DNA of 64,000 bases, from the NCBI GenBank assembly GCA_963726575.1, contig CAVSCR010000007.1, forward strand, positions 62,001-126,000. The letters are read 5' to 3'. Below are positions 45,425 through 54,047 of the stretch, piece after piece; position 1 is the stretch's first letter; each line of letters opens with the position of its first letter. The DNA is from CAVSCR01 sp963726575 (GTDB lineage: Bacteria > Actinomycetota > Actinomycetes > JAHEKZ01). The translations under genes were made by a program, and so were the position numbers. The notes under the pieces are model-generated. The model made no database searches and was not told the DNA's origin. It saw only the letters and a list, made by a program, of their open reading frames with translations.

Positions 45425-48400
45425 CAGTACGCTCACCGCCTGCGAGCGTCGACGGATCGTGGTGACCATGTCTCGCTGGTTGCCGGTCGGGCCGAGGTAG
45501 TTGAAGGTGTACGACAGCTGGGCGTAGCCACCGATCAGAGTGGGTGGGCTTGACCAGCAGACGCGTCACCGAGTTGTGGATCCCACCGCGACGTCCGGTC
45601 TTCTCCGACTTGGGGACGTCGATGGTGCGTTCCTGTGCATGGTGGACGTAGACCACACCTTCCGGCATCCGGTGGCTGACCACTGCCCGGCAGACCAGGA
45701 CGCCATTGGCGTTGACGCACTCGATCCAGTCGTTGTCCAAGACGTCGATCGACGTGGCGTCGGCCGGGCTCATCCAGCAAGTCGGCCCACCACGGGACAG
45801 CGCGAGCATGAACAGGTTGTCCTGGTACTCCGAGTGGATCGACCACTTCGAGTGTGGTGTCAGGTAGCGCACCGTGACCTGCTTGCTTCCGTCGACACCC
45901 AAGGTCGGCTCGCCCAGCAGGCGATGAAGGTCGAGCGGGGGCCGGTAGATCGGCAGCGCCTCGCCCAGGTCGCGCATCCAGTCGTGGTCGAGGAAGAAGT
46001 GCATCCGGCCGGTCAACGTGTGCCACGGCTTCAGCCGCTCAACGTTCACCGTGAACGGCGCGTAACGGCGACCGCCGGTCTCCGAGCCGGACCACTCCGG
46101 TGAGGTGATCACCGGCACCGGGCGGGCTTGGGTCTCCGCGAACGTGATCCGCTTCTCCTCGCTCCCTTCGGCCAGGTCGGCGAGGGGCCGACCCACACGC
46201 TCCTCGAGCGTCCGGAATCCCTGCACGGCGAGCTCTCCGTTGGTTGTGCCGGAAAGCGCGAGTACGGCCTCGGCCAGCTTGATGTCCGTGTCGATCGCTG
46301 TTCGACCGTCGCCGACACCGCCCAGCATCACTCCGTTGCGGCGCGCGAGCCGCTCGACCTCGTCCCTCACGCGGTACGTGACGTTCTTCACCGTGAAACC
46401 GAGCTGGCCGGCCAGCGGGCCGATCGTCGCGAGCTTGTCCGCGATCGCGGTGTAGTCACGTTCCACCACTTGCAGTACTGGCATCGTCCTGCCCGGCAGC
46501 GGCGCAACGTCGCCCCGCCTCCAGTCGCGTACCACCCCGCCGGGTTGTGCGGTCTCACCGGCGGTGTCATGTTGCAGGGGAACGCTGACGAGGTCGCGAC
46601 GAACGCCGAGGTGGTCACGGCTGAGGTCGGACAGCTTCCGCGCAATGAGGTGGAAGGTCTCGAAGTCGCTCTTCGCCTCCCACGGAGGGTCGATGGCCGG
46701 TGTGAAGGCATGAATGAACGGGTGCATGTCCGTCGTCGAGAGATCGTGCTTCTCGTACCACGTGGCGGCCGGGAACACGACGTCGGACAGCAGCGTCGTC
46801 GAGGTCATGCGGAAGTCGGCACTGACGAGCAAGTCGAGCTTCCCCTCCGGCACGTCCGCCCGCCACGCGACATCGTTGGGCCGGATGTCCTGCGGGGACT
46901 CCGCAGCCATCAGGTTGGAGTGCGTACCGAGCAGGTGCTTGAGGAAGTACTCGTTGCCCTTGCTGGACGAGCCGAGCAGGTTGGCGCGCCACAGCACGAG
47001 CGTGCGTGGCCAGTTCTCGGCGGCGTCCACATCGTCGATGGCGAACCGTAGGCGACCGTCCACGAGTTCCTGTACCACATGGTCGACCGGGCGTTCCGGG
47101 TTGGCGGCGATGGCTTCGTCCGCGAGGTCGAGCGGATTCCGGTCGAACTGGGGGTAGAACGGCATCCAGCCCAGCCGCGCCGACTGCGAGATCGTGTCGG
47201 CCGTGTGCATCCCGGCCAAGTGCCCCTCGGCCAGCGGAGAAGCAAGCGCGTCGGCGCGGTAACCGTCGAAGCGCCACTGGTCGGTGTGCATGTACCAGTA
47301 GGCGGTGCCGATCATCGTCCGTGGCGGGCGCGACCAGTCCAGCGCGTTGGCGAGTGAGATCCAGCCGGTGATCGGTCGGCACTTCTCTTGCCCGACGTAG
47401 TGGGCCCAGCCACCACCGTTTCGTCCCATGCAGCCGGTGAGCATGAGCAACGACAGGATCGAGCGGTACGTGGCGTCTCCGTGGAACCACTGGCAGATGC
47501 CGGCGCCCATGATGATCATCGACCGTCCGCCGGACTCCTCGGCGTTCGTGGCGAACTCACGGGCGATCCGCGTGCACGCCACGGCCGGAACGCTGGTGAT
47601 CTGCTCCTGCCAGGCGGGCGTGTACGGGCTAGCGGCGTCGTCGTAACCGCTCGGCCAAGACCCTGGCAGCCCTTCGCGCTCGACGCCGTACTGCGCGAGC
47701 ATCAGGTCGTAGACGGTGGTCACCAGGTGCTCGCCGATGTGCCGGACGGGAACGCCGCGGCGCAGGACGGTCCCCGAACCATCGGGGGCCTCGAAGCAGG
47801 GAAGGAGCACCTCCACCGATTCAGCCGGCTCGGACGCGCTGACATCCGCGCAGGACAAGGCCGGTTTGATGCCCTCCAGGTCGAGGTTCCAGCGACCAAC
47901 CCCCGAGTCGGTGTAGCGGAATCCCATGCTGCCGTTCGGTACGACGGGGTTGCCGGTGGACGCGTCGAGGAGAACCGTCTTCCACGCGCTGCCCTCGTCA
48001 TCATCGCCGAGATCGGAAGCCATGAGGTTCTTCGCGGGAACGTAGGCACCTTCGCGTTCGGTGAGGCGCACCAGGAACGGCAAGTCCGTGTAGGTGCGCA
48101 CGTAGTCATGGAAGAACGGCACCTGACGATCGACCAGGTATTCGCGAAGGATGACGTGGCCCATCGCCATTGCAAGTGCCGCGTCGGTGCCCGCCTGGGC
48201 GGGCAGCCATTCGTCGGCGAACTTGGTGTTGTCGGCGTAGTCGGGACTGACGGACACGACTTTGGTACCTCGGTAGCGCACCTCCGCCATCCAGTGCGCG
48301 TCAGGGGTTCGGGTGACGGGGACGTTCGAGCCCCACATCATCAGGTAGGTGGCGTCCCACCAGTCGCCGGACTCCGGCACGTCGGTCTGGTCGCCGAAGA

Positions 48401-49130
48401 CCTGCGGGCTCGCCACCGGTAAGTCGGCGTACCAGTCGTAGAACGACGTCATGACGCCACCGATGAGCTGGATGAACCGCGTGCCGACGCAGTGCGACAC
48501 GATGGACATGGCTGGGATCGGGGAGAAGCCGGCGCAGCGATCCGGGCCATAGGTCTTGATGGTATGGACGTGCGATGCCGCCACGATCTCGACAGCCTCG
48601 TCCCAGGAGGCACGAACAAGCCCGCCCTTCCCGCGGGCTTGCTGGTAGCGCCGCCTCCTCTCGGGGTCGTTGACCACGTCGGCCCATGCGAGCACCGGGT
48701 CGTGGAGGCGGGCCTTGGCTTCGCGGTACATCTCGACGAGGACCCCTCGCACGTACGGGTACCGCACCCGTGTGGGCGAGTACGTATACCAACTGAAAGC
48801 GGCACCACGGGGACACCCGCGAGGCTCGTACTCGGGGCTGTCAGGTCCGACCGATGGGTAGTCGGTCTGTTGCGTCTCCCAGGTGATGATCCCGTCCTTG
48901 ACATAGACCTTCCACGAACACGAACCGGTGCAGTTCACGCCGTGAGTGGAACGAACCACCTTGTCGTGACTCCAGCGGTCTCGGTAGAACACGTCCCCCT
49001 TCCGCCCACCGTCCCGGAACACGGCGCGGCCGTCCTCCGACTCGTCCCAGCGAGTGAAGAAGCGGCCAGCCTGCAGAAGCGCGTCGGTCACCGGGCCATC
49101 GAGGGCCGGTCCTGGCGTCGGCTTCTTCAC
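45255..49130 (-). CDS. narG: Respiratory nitrate reductase alpha subunit, C-terminus frame-broken
   Basis: This is the catalytic molybdenum subunit. It has the FS0 cluster motif STHGVNCTGSCSWKVYVKDG, the molybdenum-ligand aspartate in YADLPVASPQVFGDQTDVPE, and HSNLMAAESPQDIRPNDVAW. No twin-arginine leader is evident. The start is GTG 49130, overlapping the regulator gene (GTGA). As read, the frame runs to 45255 with a non-conserved end. Removing one base near 45537-45541 restores LLVKPTHLIGGYAQLSYTFN followed by NYLGPTGNQRD, the normal C-terminus. The restored frame then continues into narH without a stop. Database coordinates may differ accordingly. Confidence 0.95.
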   Translation of the reverse strand: MKKPTPGPALDGPVTDALLQAGRFFTRWDESEDGRAVFRDGGRKGDVFYRDRWSHDKVVRSTHGVNCTGSCSWKVYVKDGIITWETQQTDYPSVGPDSPEYEPRGCPRGAAFSWYTYSPTRVRYPYVRGVLVEMYREAKARLHDPVLAWADVVNDPERRRRYQQARGKGGLVRASWDEAVEIVAASHVHTIKTYGPDRCAGFSPIPAMSIVSHCVGTRFIQLIGGVMTSFYDWYADLPVASPQVFGDQTDVPESGDWWDATYLMMWGSNVPVTRTPDAHWMAEVRYRGTKVVSVSPDYADNTKFADEWLPAQAGTDAALAMAMGHVILREYLVDRQVPFFHDYVRTYTDLPFLVRLTEREGAYVPAKNLMASDLGDDDEGSAWKTVLLDASTGNPVVPNGSMGFRYTDSGVGRWNLDLEGIKPALSCADVSASEPAESVEVLLPCFEAPDGSGTVLRRGVPVRHIGEHLVTTVYDLMLAQYGVEREGLPGSWPSGYDDAASPYTPAWQEQITSVPAVACTRIAREFATNAEESGGRSMIIMGAGICQWFHGDATYRSILSLLMLTGCMGRNGGGWAHYVGQEKCRPITGWISLANALDWSRPPRTMIGTAYWYMHTDQWRFDGYRADALASPLAEGHLAGMHTADTISQSARLGWMPFYPQFDRNPLDLADEAIAANPERPVDHVVQELVDGRLRFAIDDVDAAENWPRTLVLWRANLLGSSSKGNEYFLKHLLGTHSNLMAAESPQDIRPNDVAWRADVPEGKLDLLVSADFRMTSTTLLSDVVFPAATWYEKHDLSTTDMHPFIHAFTPAIDPPWEAKSDFETFHLIARKLSDLSRDHLGVRRDLVSVPLQHDTAGETAQPGGVVRDWRRGDVAPLPGRTMPVLQVVERDYTAIADKLATIGPLAGQLGFTVKNVTYRVRDEVERLARRNGVMLGGVGDGRTAIDTDIKLAEAVLALSGTTNGELAVQGFRTLEERVGRPLADLAEGSEEKRITFAETQARPVPVITSPEWSGSETGGRRYAPFTVNVERLKPWHTLTGRMHFFLDHDWMRDLGEALPIYRPPLDLHRLLGEPTLGVDGSKQVTVRYLTPHSKWSIHSEYQDNLFMLALSRGGPTCWMSPADATSIDVLDNDWIECVNANGVLVCRAVVSHRMPEGVVYVHHAQERTIDVPKSEKTGRRGGIHNSVTRLLVKPTHSDRWLRPAVVHLQLPRPDRQPARHGHHDPSTLAGGERTDEGHGPDGHGDEPRQVHRLPHLLGHVQAGMDQPSWGRVRVVQQRRDPPGPGLSAAA

Positions 49131-49849
49131 CGCCGCATTCCTTCCAGGTCGGACCTCTTCGTCGTTGCCGCGTCCGTTGGTGACAGCTCCAAGCGGCACG
49201 CGCCAGGCTCGGAGAACGGCAGCAGCCGGGCTCCGGCCGGATTCCCGCCGAGCGTGGCGAGAACGCCTCGCACCAGGCCGAGGTGGACTGAGCACACGAC
49301 ATCGGGACGGGCGCGAGCCGCTTCGAGCAACGGACAACGAGTCAGCCGGATCGTGGTCGATCGGCGGTCAGCTGTCGGCTCGAAACCGAGATCGTCCAGC
49401 AGGGCCACGACGCTTCGCCGAGCCGCGGCGGTCCCACTGACGGGTAGGGGGGCAGCGAGACGACGGCCCCAGGGCTCGCCGGCGGTGACGGCCTCGGCCT
49501 CGGGATCGGCACTCGATGCCGCGATCTGGCCCGCCAAGGCTGTGGCGAGGGCGACGTAGTCGCGTGTGCGCACGTCGGGCTCTGCCGCCCCCGACACGAC
49601 CGCGTACGTCGAAGGTGGCCGGCCAAGCCTCGATCCGGAGTCTTTCGCTCGCTCCACAAGGCCACTCGTCACCAGAGCGTCGAGGTGCTCGCGCACGGTG
49701 TTCCGGTGAGCACCGACCGCCCTTGCCATGGCGGCGACCGTGTTCGGTTCGCCGGACCTCCGCAGCTCCTCGTAGACACGGGCTCTGGCCGACGACATCC
49801 ACGGCAAGAGCCTGGCGGGCCGAACGGGTGCTGGACCCAGGGTTTTCAC
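49127..49849 (-). CDS. SufR-like iron-sulfur transcriptional regulator of nar genes
   Basis: This is a winged-helix regulator of up to 240 residues. The DNA-binding domain reads MSSARARVYEELRRSGEPNT and GAHRNTVREHLDALVTSGLV. The C-terminal half has three cysteines, C-x13-C-x31-C (TRCPLLEAARARPDVVCSVH and EPGACRLEL), matching SufR-type regulators that ligate an oxygen- or NO-sensitive cluster. It is the first gene of the narGHJIK operon, overlapping narG by four bases. The start could be GTG 49849 or ATG 49798, the latter beginning just before the HTH. It probably adjusts nitrate respiration to oxygen or NO. Confidence 0.82.
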   Translation of the reverse strand: MKTLGPAPVRPARLLPWMSSARARVYEELRRSGEPNTVAAMARAVGAHRNTVREHLDALVTSGLVERAKDSGSRLGRPPSTYAVVSGAAEPDVRTRDYVALATALAGQIAASSADPEAEAVTAGEPWGRRLAAPLPVSGTAAARRSVVALLDDLGFEPTADRRSTTIRLTRCPLLEAARARPDVVCSVHLGLVRGVLATLGGNPAGARLLPFSEPGACRLELSPTDAATTKRSDLEGMRR

Positions 49850-49855
49850 GGAATT

Positions 49856-49890
49856 GACCGTAGTAATCCCAAGGTGGCCTCACTACGGTC
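49856..49890. promoter_or_regulatory. Putative operator: 9-bp inverted repeat upstream of the nar regulator
   Basis: GACCGTAGT (49856-49864) and ACTACGGTC (49882-49890) are perfect inverted repeats with a 17-base spacer. They lie immediately upstream of the regulator gene, where an autoregulatory operator would be expected. The remaining bases to 49977 show nothing further. Confidence 0.5.
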
Positions 49891-49977
49891 CAACAGTCAC
49901 GACGAGGCGACTCTCGACCCTTGTGTGGCACTACCCGGTGCGCTAGGCGCTGGGGCGCGCGCGGCCACGCCGCGCAG

Positions 49978-50226
49978 TCAGGGCCCGACGTTGACGGGTG
50001 CCGGCGCGGGGTCCGGTGGGTGGATCTGAGATGGCGCTCGCGGCCCGACCGTCACGAGGGCGATGGCGAGCCAGATGATCACCACGACGGCCGCAACCGC
50101 GAAAGTCGCGACGACGACCGGGTTGACCGGTGAGCCCGTCGCACTCAGGGGCCGCCGGAGACTCCTCACACCTGCCGACCTCGCCCCGCCGATCCCTACG
50201 TGGATGCTCGCCTCGGTGCCGGTCAT
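49978..50226 (-). CDS. Small single-pass membrane protein
   Basis: This is an 82-residue protein of unknown function, started by an ATG with GGGAGA upstream. A Gly/Arg-rich cytoplasmic part (ASIHVGIGGARSAGVRSLRR) precedes one transmembrane helix (VVVATFAVAAVVVIIWLAIAL) and a Pro-rich C-terminus (IHPPDPAPAPVNVGP). It sits between the nar operon and a divergent hydrolase gene. I recognise no family. Confidence 0.5.
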   Translation of the reverse strand: MTGTEASIHVGIGGARSAGVRSLRRPLSATGSPVNPVVVATFAVAAVVVIIWLAIALVTVGPRAPSQIHPPDPAPAPVNVGP

Positions 50227-50351
50227 CGTGGTCTCCCTTCGACCTGGCCCCTCCGAACTCCTGACCGCAGGGTCGCGCGTGGGGCGTTCCGGAACCGTTA
50301 CGGCGAGGCGTCTCTGGTGGCTCGCCTTCGTCTCTGACGTAGGTTCAGCGC

Positions 50352-51248
50352 ATGCAGGACGCGGGAAACGACGCCAGCTGGATGTTGCCCGACGGTCGGA
50401 CCGTCGAGTATTGGGACGGCGGCGACCCCGCGGGGCGCGCCGTAGTCCTTCACCCGGGAACCCCGGCGACTCGGCTGCTGGGACGTTGGGGCCATGAGCC
50501 TGCAGTTGCGGCAGGGGTGCGGCTTGTCTCGCTGAACCGACCTGGGTACGGCGGTTCGTCGCCGATCTCCACGAGGCCCAGCTTGCGGGCGATCGGAGAG
50601 GACACCGCCGCCCTGGCCACCCATCTCGGATTCGAGGACTACGCGGTGCTCGGCATCTCCGGAGGTGGGCCATTCGCGCTCGCGACAGCAGTCGCCGACC
50701 CCGACAGGGTGCGTGCCTTAGCCGTCGTCGGCCCGGTCGGGCCGTGGCGTCTCCTCGACGAGCCGACGGAGGGCGACCGGGAAGATCGCGAGTTGCTGGC
50801 CCAGCTCGACGACGGTGATGTGGCCGGTGCGCGCGCCGGGCTTCTGGCCGCGGCGGAACGCGAGATGGAAGCACTGCGGCCGCTCGACGACCGGGCCCGC
50901 GTCGATGCCACCCTGGGTGAGCCGCAGAGCCCCTTGGCTCACGATGACGGCTACCGAGCGCTGTGGGCCGCGAACATGGCCGTGGTTCTGGATGACCTCA
51001 ACGGCTACGTGTTCGACAATCTCGCCTGGGGTGCGACCTGGGACGTGGACCCGCACGACGTAGTGGTGCCGACGGCGGTGTGGGACGCGGACGGTCAAGG
51101 CGGGCGTCACGGGCGTTGGTACGGCGAGCAGATTGCACGGGCTGAGCTGACGATCTACGCGGGTGAGGGGCACCTCGACGTGTGCGACGGCCACTGGCCT
51201 GAGGTGCTGGCGACGGTTCTGCGGATCTGGGATGGGACTGCGTCGTGA
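50352..51248 (+). CDS. Alpha/beta hydrolase
   Basis: This is a 298-residue alpha/beta-hydrolase-fold enzyme of unknown substrate. The oxyanion region is VVLHPGTPATR, the nucleophile elbow is LGISGGGPFALA (Ser), an acid candidate is in VPTAVWDADGQGG, and the catalytic histidine is in YAGEGHLDVC. A cap domain lies between about residues 135 and 215. Its stop overlaps the nitrilase start by GTGA, so the two are a coupled pair. Confidence 0.85.
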   Translation: MQDAGNDASWMLPDGRTVEYWDGGDPAGRAVVLHPGTPATRLLGRWGHEPAVAAGVRLVSLNRPGYGGSSPISTRPSLRAIGEDTAALATHLGFEDYAVLGISGGGPFALATAVADPDRVRALAVVGPVGPWRLLDEPTEGDREDRELLAQLDDGDVAGARAGLLAAAEREMEALRPLDDRARVDATLGEPQSPLAHDDGYRALWAANMAVVLDDLNGYVFDNLAWGATWDVDPHDVVVPTAVWDADGQGGRHGRWYGEQIARAELTIYAGEGHLDVCDGHWPEVLATVLRIWDGTAS

Positions 51249-52192
51249 CGCAGAGTTCTGTGAAAGTGGCAGTGGTCCAGCGCCCGCCGGTCCTGCTGGA
51301 CCGCGCCGCGACGATGGCGGTGGCGGTGGATGCCGTGGCCGAGGTCGCCGACATGGGTGCCGGTCTGGTCGTGTTCCCGGAGACCTTCATCCCGGGCTAC
51401 CCGGCGTGGATCTGGTCGCTACGACCCGGTGACGACTACACCCTCGCCCACGACGTCCACCGCCGGCTGCTCGATTCCAGCATCGACCTCACGACCGATG
51501 ACCTGGCTCCGTTGTGCGAGGCCGCCGCCCGGCACGGCGTCGTCGTGGTGTGTGGCATCCACGAACGAGAGGGTTCCTTCAGCCGAGCCACGCTCTACAA
51601 CACCCTGGTGACGATCGGTGCTGACGGATCCATCCTCAATCGCCACCGGAAACTGGTGCCGACCAACCCCGAGCGAATGGTCTGGGGGCAAGGCGATGCA
51701 GCGGGGCTACGTGTTGTCGACACGGCGTTCGGTCGACTGGGCGGACTGATCTGCTGGGAGAACTACATGCCGCTGGCGAGGTACGCGCTGTACGCCGAGG
51801 GCGTCCAGGTCTACGTGGCGTCCACCTGGGACAGCGGTGACACCTGGATCTCCTCGATGCGCCACATCGCAGCCGAAGGTCGTTGCTGGGTCATCGGGTC
51901 GGGCTGCGCGCTCAACACCGCCGATGTACCGGAGTCGTTCCCGTCCCGCGACAAGGTCTTCCCGGAGCCGAACCACTGGATCAACGCCGGCGACTCCGTC
52001 GTCGTCGCGCCGGGTGGGCAGATCGTCGCAGGTCCGCTGCGCGAGCAGTACGGAATCCTGTGGGCCGACATCGAGCCCGATCAAGCCAGCGTCGATCACC
52101 GCACGCTCGACATCGCCGGCCACTACGGACGCCCAGACATCTTCTCCGTGACCGTCGACCGATCACCGAGGAACCCGATCACCTTCACCTAG
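51245..52192 (+). CDS. Nitrilase/carbon-nitrogen hydrolase
   Basis: This 315-residue enzyme of the nitrilase branch hydrolyses nitriles or related C-N bonds. The catalytic triad is visible: Glu in VVFPETFIPGYPAW, Lys in NRHRKLVPTNPERMVWGQGD, and Cys in LGGLICWENYMPLARYAL. The CWENYMP form of the cysteine motif is typical of true nitrilases and cyanide hydratase-like enzymes, not amidases. It starts at a GTG overlapping the hydrolase gene. Confidence 0.92.
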   Translation: MTQSSVKVAVVQRPPVLLDRAATMAVAVDAVAEVADMGAGLVVFPETFIPGYPAWIWSLRPGDDYTLAHDVHRRLLDSSIDLTTDDLAPLCEAAARHGVVVVCGIHEREGSFSRATLYNTLVTIGADGSILNRHRKLVPTNPERMVWGQGDAAGLRVVDTAFGRLGGLICWENYMPLARYALYAEGVQVYVASTWDSGDTWISSMRHIAAEGRCWVIGSGCALNTADVPESFPSRDKVFPEPNHWINAGDSVVVAPGGQIVAGPLREQYGILWADIEPDQASVDHRTLDIAGHYGRPDIFSVTVDRSPRNPITFT

Positions 52193-52202
52193 GGTCGAGC
52201 CC

Positions 52203-52523
52203 ATGCGCTTGCGAATCGCCACCGTGACGGCGCTCACCCTGGTTCTCGGGTTCGCCGTCGCCTCTCTCACCGGAGTGCGATCGCTCGGCGGAGTCGTGCT
52301 CGTAGTCGGTGCGGCCCTGTGTGCCTGGTGGATGACACGGTCAGTGGGTGCGCTGCGGACCGTGACGACGCTGGTCGTCGTTCTTGCGCTCTTCGTCCTG
52401 GCCCACCCGCTCGGGCGCCTCATCGGGGCGTGGCCAGCCGTCCTGCTCGTCGCCACAGTCGCAGGACTCGTGGCCTTCGCGGCGGCAACCCCACGCGCAC
52501 CTGGCCGGGTGTCTGTGGACTGA
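52203..52523 (+). CDS. Small multi-pass membrane protein
   Basis: This 106-residue hydrophobic protein has about four helices (TALTLVLGFAVASLTGV, GGVVLVVGAALCAWWM, VTTLVVVLALFVLAHPLG and AVLLVATVAGLVAFAA). It lies ten bases after the nitrilase gene. No family is recognised and no function can be assigned. Confidence 0.6.
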   Translation: MRLRIATVTALTLVLGFAVASLTGVRSLGGVVLVVGAALCAWWMTRSVGALRTVTTLVVVLALFVLAHPLGRLIGAWPAVLLVATVAGLVAFAAATPRAPGRVSVD

Positions 52524-52542
52524 CGCTGACCGAGCGGGAGCG

Positions 52543-53535
52543 CTAGGTCGTGCTACACCGGAAGTCGAGACAGTGCGCCACGCCTTCCAGCGCGTTCTGG
52601 GTGTCCTCGTCGTGAGCGTGCGGTGTGCGAAGCGTGTGGAGGAACGCGGCGATGTCCTTCAGGTCCCACAGCAGGCTGAAGTAGTCCAAGGCGTCCGGGT
52701 CAGGGCGGTAACCCGTGGACAGCGCGTACGCGTCTGCCGCGCTGTCGACGCCCTGGAGCACCATCCACAGGTCGCGTTCTGGCGGGCCGAGGGCCACGGT
52801 GTCCCAGTCGACCAGCCAGTGCTGCCCGCCGGCGGACAACACGTTGCCCGCGTGTGGTTCGCCGTGAGTGATCACCGTGGGAATCCCTCGCTGCGACAGT
52901 TCGCCGGCGATCCGATCGGCCCGATCGAGCACCCGACCCAGCTCGGCTGCGTGAGGGGCAAGGGTCTGTCGGGCCGGTTCGGACAACGGGCCTCCGGTCC
53001 AGGGTTGGTTCCGCTCCCGCAGTGCCGCGTCGATCTGGCGGCGTTCTGCCAAAGCGAATCCCGCCTGGAGTGCGCCCCGAGCTGGTGGGAGGCCGAATCC
53101 GTGCAACGCAGTGACCATCCGCAGCGTCGCCGTCCGCTGCGCGTCGGTGTACTCACCGAACCGACCCGGCTCGCCGATGACGTGAGGGAAGACAGCCACC
53201 GTATGGAGTCGTCCAAGACGCACCAGTGAGTCGCCGCTGTTGGTTCGCAGCGGTGCCACGACGAACTCCAGCCCGGCGTCCTGGACCACGGCCGCGGTCT
53301 CGAACGCACTCCGCAGGCCGGCACACGCAACATCCGGATCGTCACCCAGCCACAACTTGTCGGTGAGGTCGTCCACTGTGACGAACCAGCGGCCACCCGC
53401 TGCGTCCGAGACTCGCCAGTGATAGCTACCGGCACCCACCGGCGCGTACTCAGCGGACTCAACGGTCAGTCCCCACCCATCGGCCAGAGCCCGAACCACG
53501 TCACTCGTGTCGACGCCGACTGGGAGTTCCCTCAC
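52543..53535 (-). CDS. Aminoglycoside phosphotransferase-family kinase
   Basis: This is a ~330-residue small-molecule kinase of the APH/choline-kinase fold, nearest in form to spectinomycin phosphotransferase-like proteins. The catalytic loop is ITHGEPHAGNVL, in place of the usual HGDxxxxN (Glu for the catalytic Asp). The metal-binding VDWDTVALGPPERDLWMV is present. The start is uncertain; GTG 53535 gives RELPVGVDTSDVVRALADGW, like relatives, and GTG 53604 is an alternative. The substrate is unknown, and a resistance role should not be assumed. Confidence 0.8.
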   Translation of the reverse strand: MRELPVGVDTSDVVRALADGWGLTVESAEYAPVGAGSYHWRVSDAAGGRWFVTVDDLTDKLWLGDDPDVACAGLRSAFETAAVVQDAGLEFVVAPLRTNSGDSLVRLGRLHTVAVFPHVIGEPGRFGEYTDAQRTATLRMVTALHGFGLPPARGALQAGFALAERRQIDAALRERNQPWTGGPLSEPARQTLAPHAAELGRVLDRADRIAGELSQRGIPTVITHGEPHAGNVLSAGGQHWLVDWDTVALGPPERDLWMVLQGVDSAADAYALSTGYRPDPDALDYFSLLWDLKDIAAFLHTLRTPHAHDEDTQNALEGVAHCLDFRCSTT

Positions 53536-53633
53536 ACGCGGAGCGTAGGTGTCGCGAAGCGCGCCGGCACCTGAGATTCCGACCTCTACACCTCGGTCTT
53601 CCACATGCCATGCGTAGGAGTCAGGATGGGTGC

Positions 53634-54047
53634 ATGTCAGCCGGTCAACCGTCGATCGTGGACAGAGACGACACTGCCGTGCGATACGTCGAGGTCGCCG
53701 ACGACATCGGACAGATCCAGCGTGCTTGGCCGACGTTGGAGGACGCCGTCGGATCGCTTCGGGGTCGCCATTTCGTCGCGGCCTTCGATCCGCTGCACGG
53801 CTGGTACCGGGCCTGCGTCGTGGCGCAGGACGACGTCACCGAGGCCGAACGCTCCCTGCCGCAGACGGTCATCCCCGGCGGGCGCTTCATCCGCATCCGC
53901 CTGCGCGGTGAACCCCCGGGTGTGTACGACGAGATCGGTCCCGCATACGAGCTGCTGGAGTCCTCAGCCGAACGAGACGACAGCCGCCCGAGCCTTGAGC
54001 ACTACCGGAGCCGTGACGAGATCGACGTCCTCATGCCCGTGACGTGA
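53634..54047 (+). CDS. GyrI-like small-molecule-binding domain protein
   Basis: This is a 137-residue stand-alone GyrI/AraC-effector-type domain. The first half-repeat holds GRHFVAAFDPLHGWYRACVV. The second holds FIRIRLRGEPPGVYDEIGPAYELL and ends RDEIDVLMPV, typical of the SHS2 duplicated fold. The ATG at 53634 follows AGGAG by 13 bases; an ATG at 53610 is in frame. It overlaps the next gene by GTGA. Confidence 0.7.
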   Translation: MSAGQPSIVDRDDTAVRYVEVADDIGQIQRAWPTLEDAVGSLRGRHFVAAFDPLHGWYRACVVAQDDVTEAERSLPQTVIPGGRFIRIRLRGEPPGVYDEIGPAYELLESSAERDDSRPSLEHYRSRDEIDVLMPVT

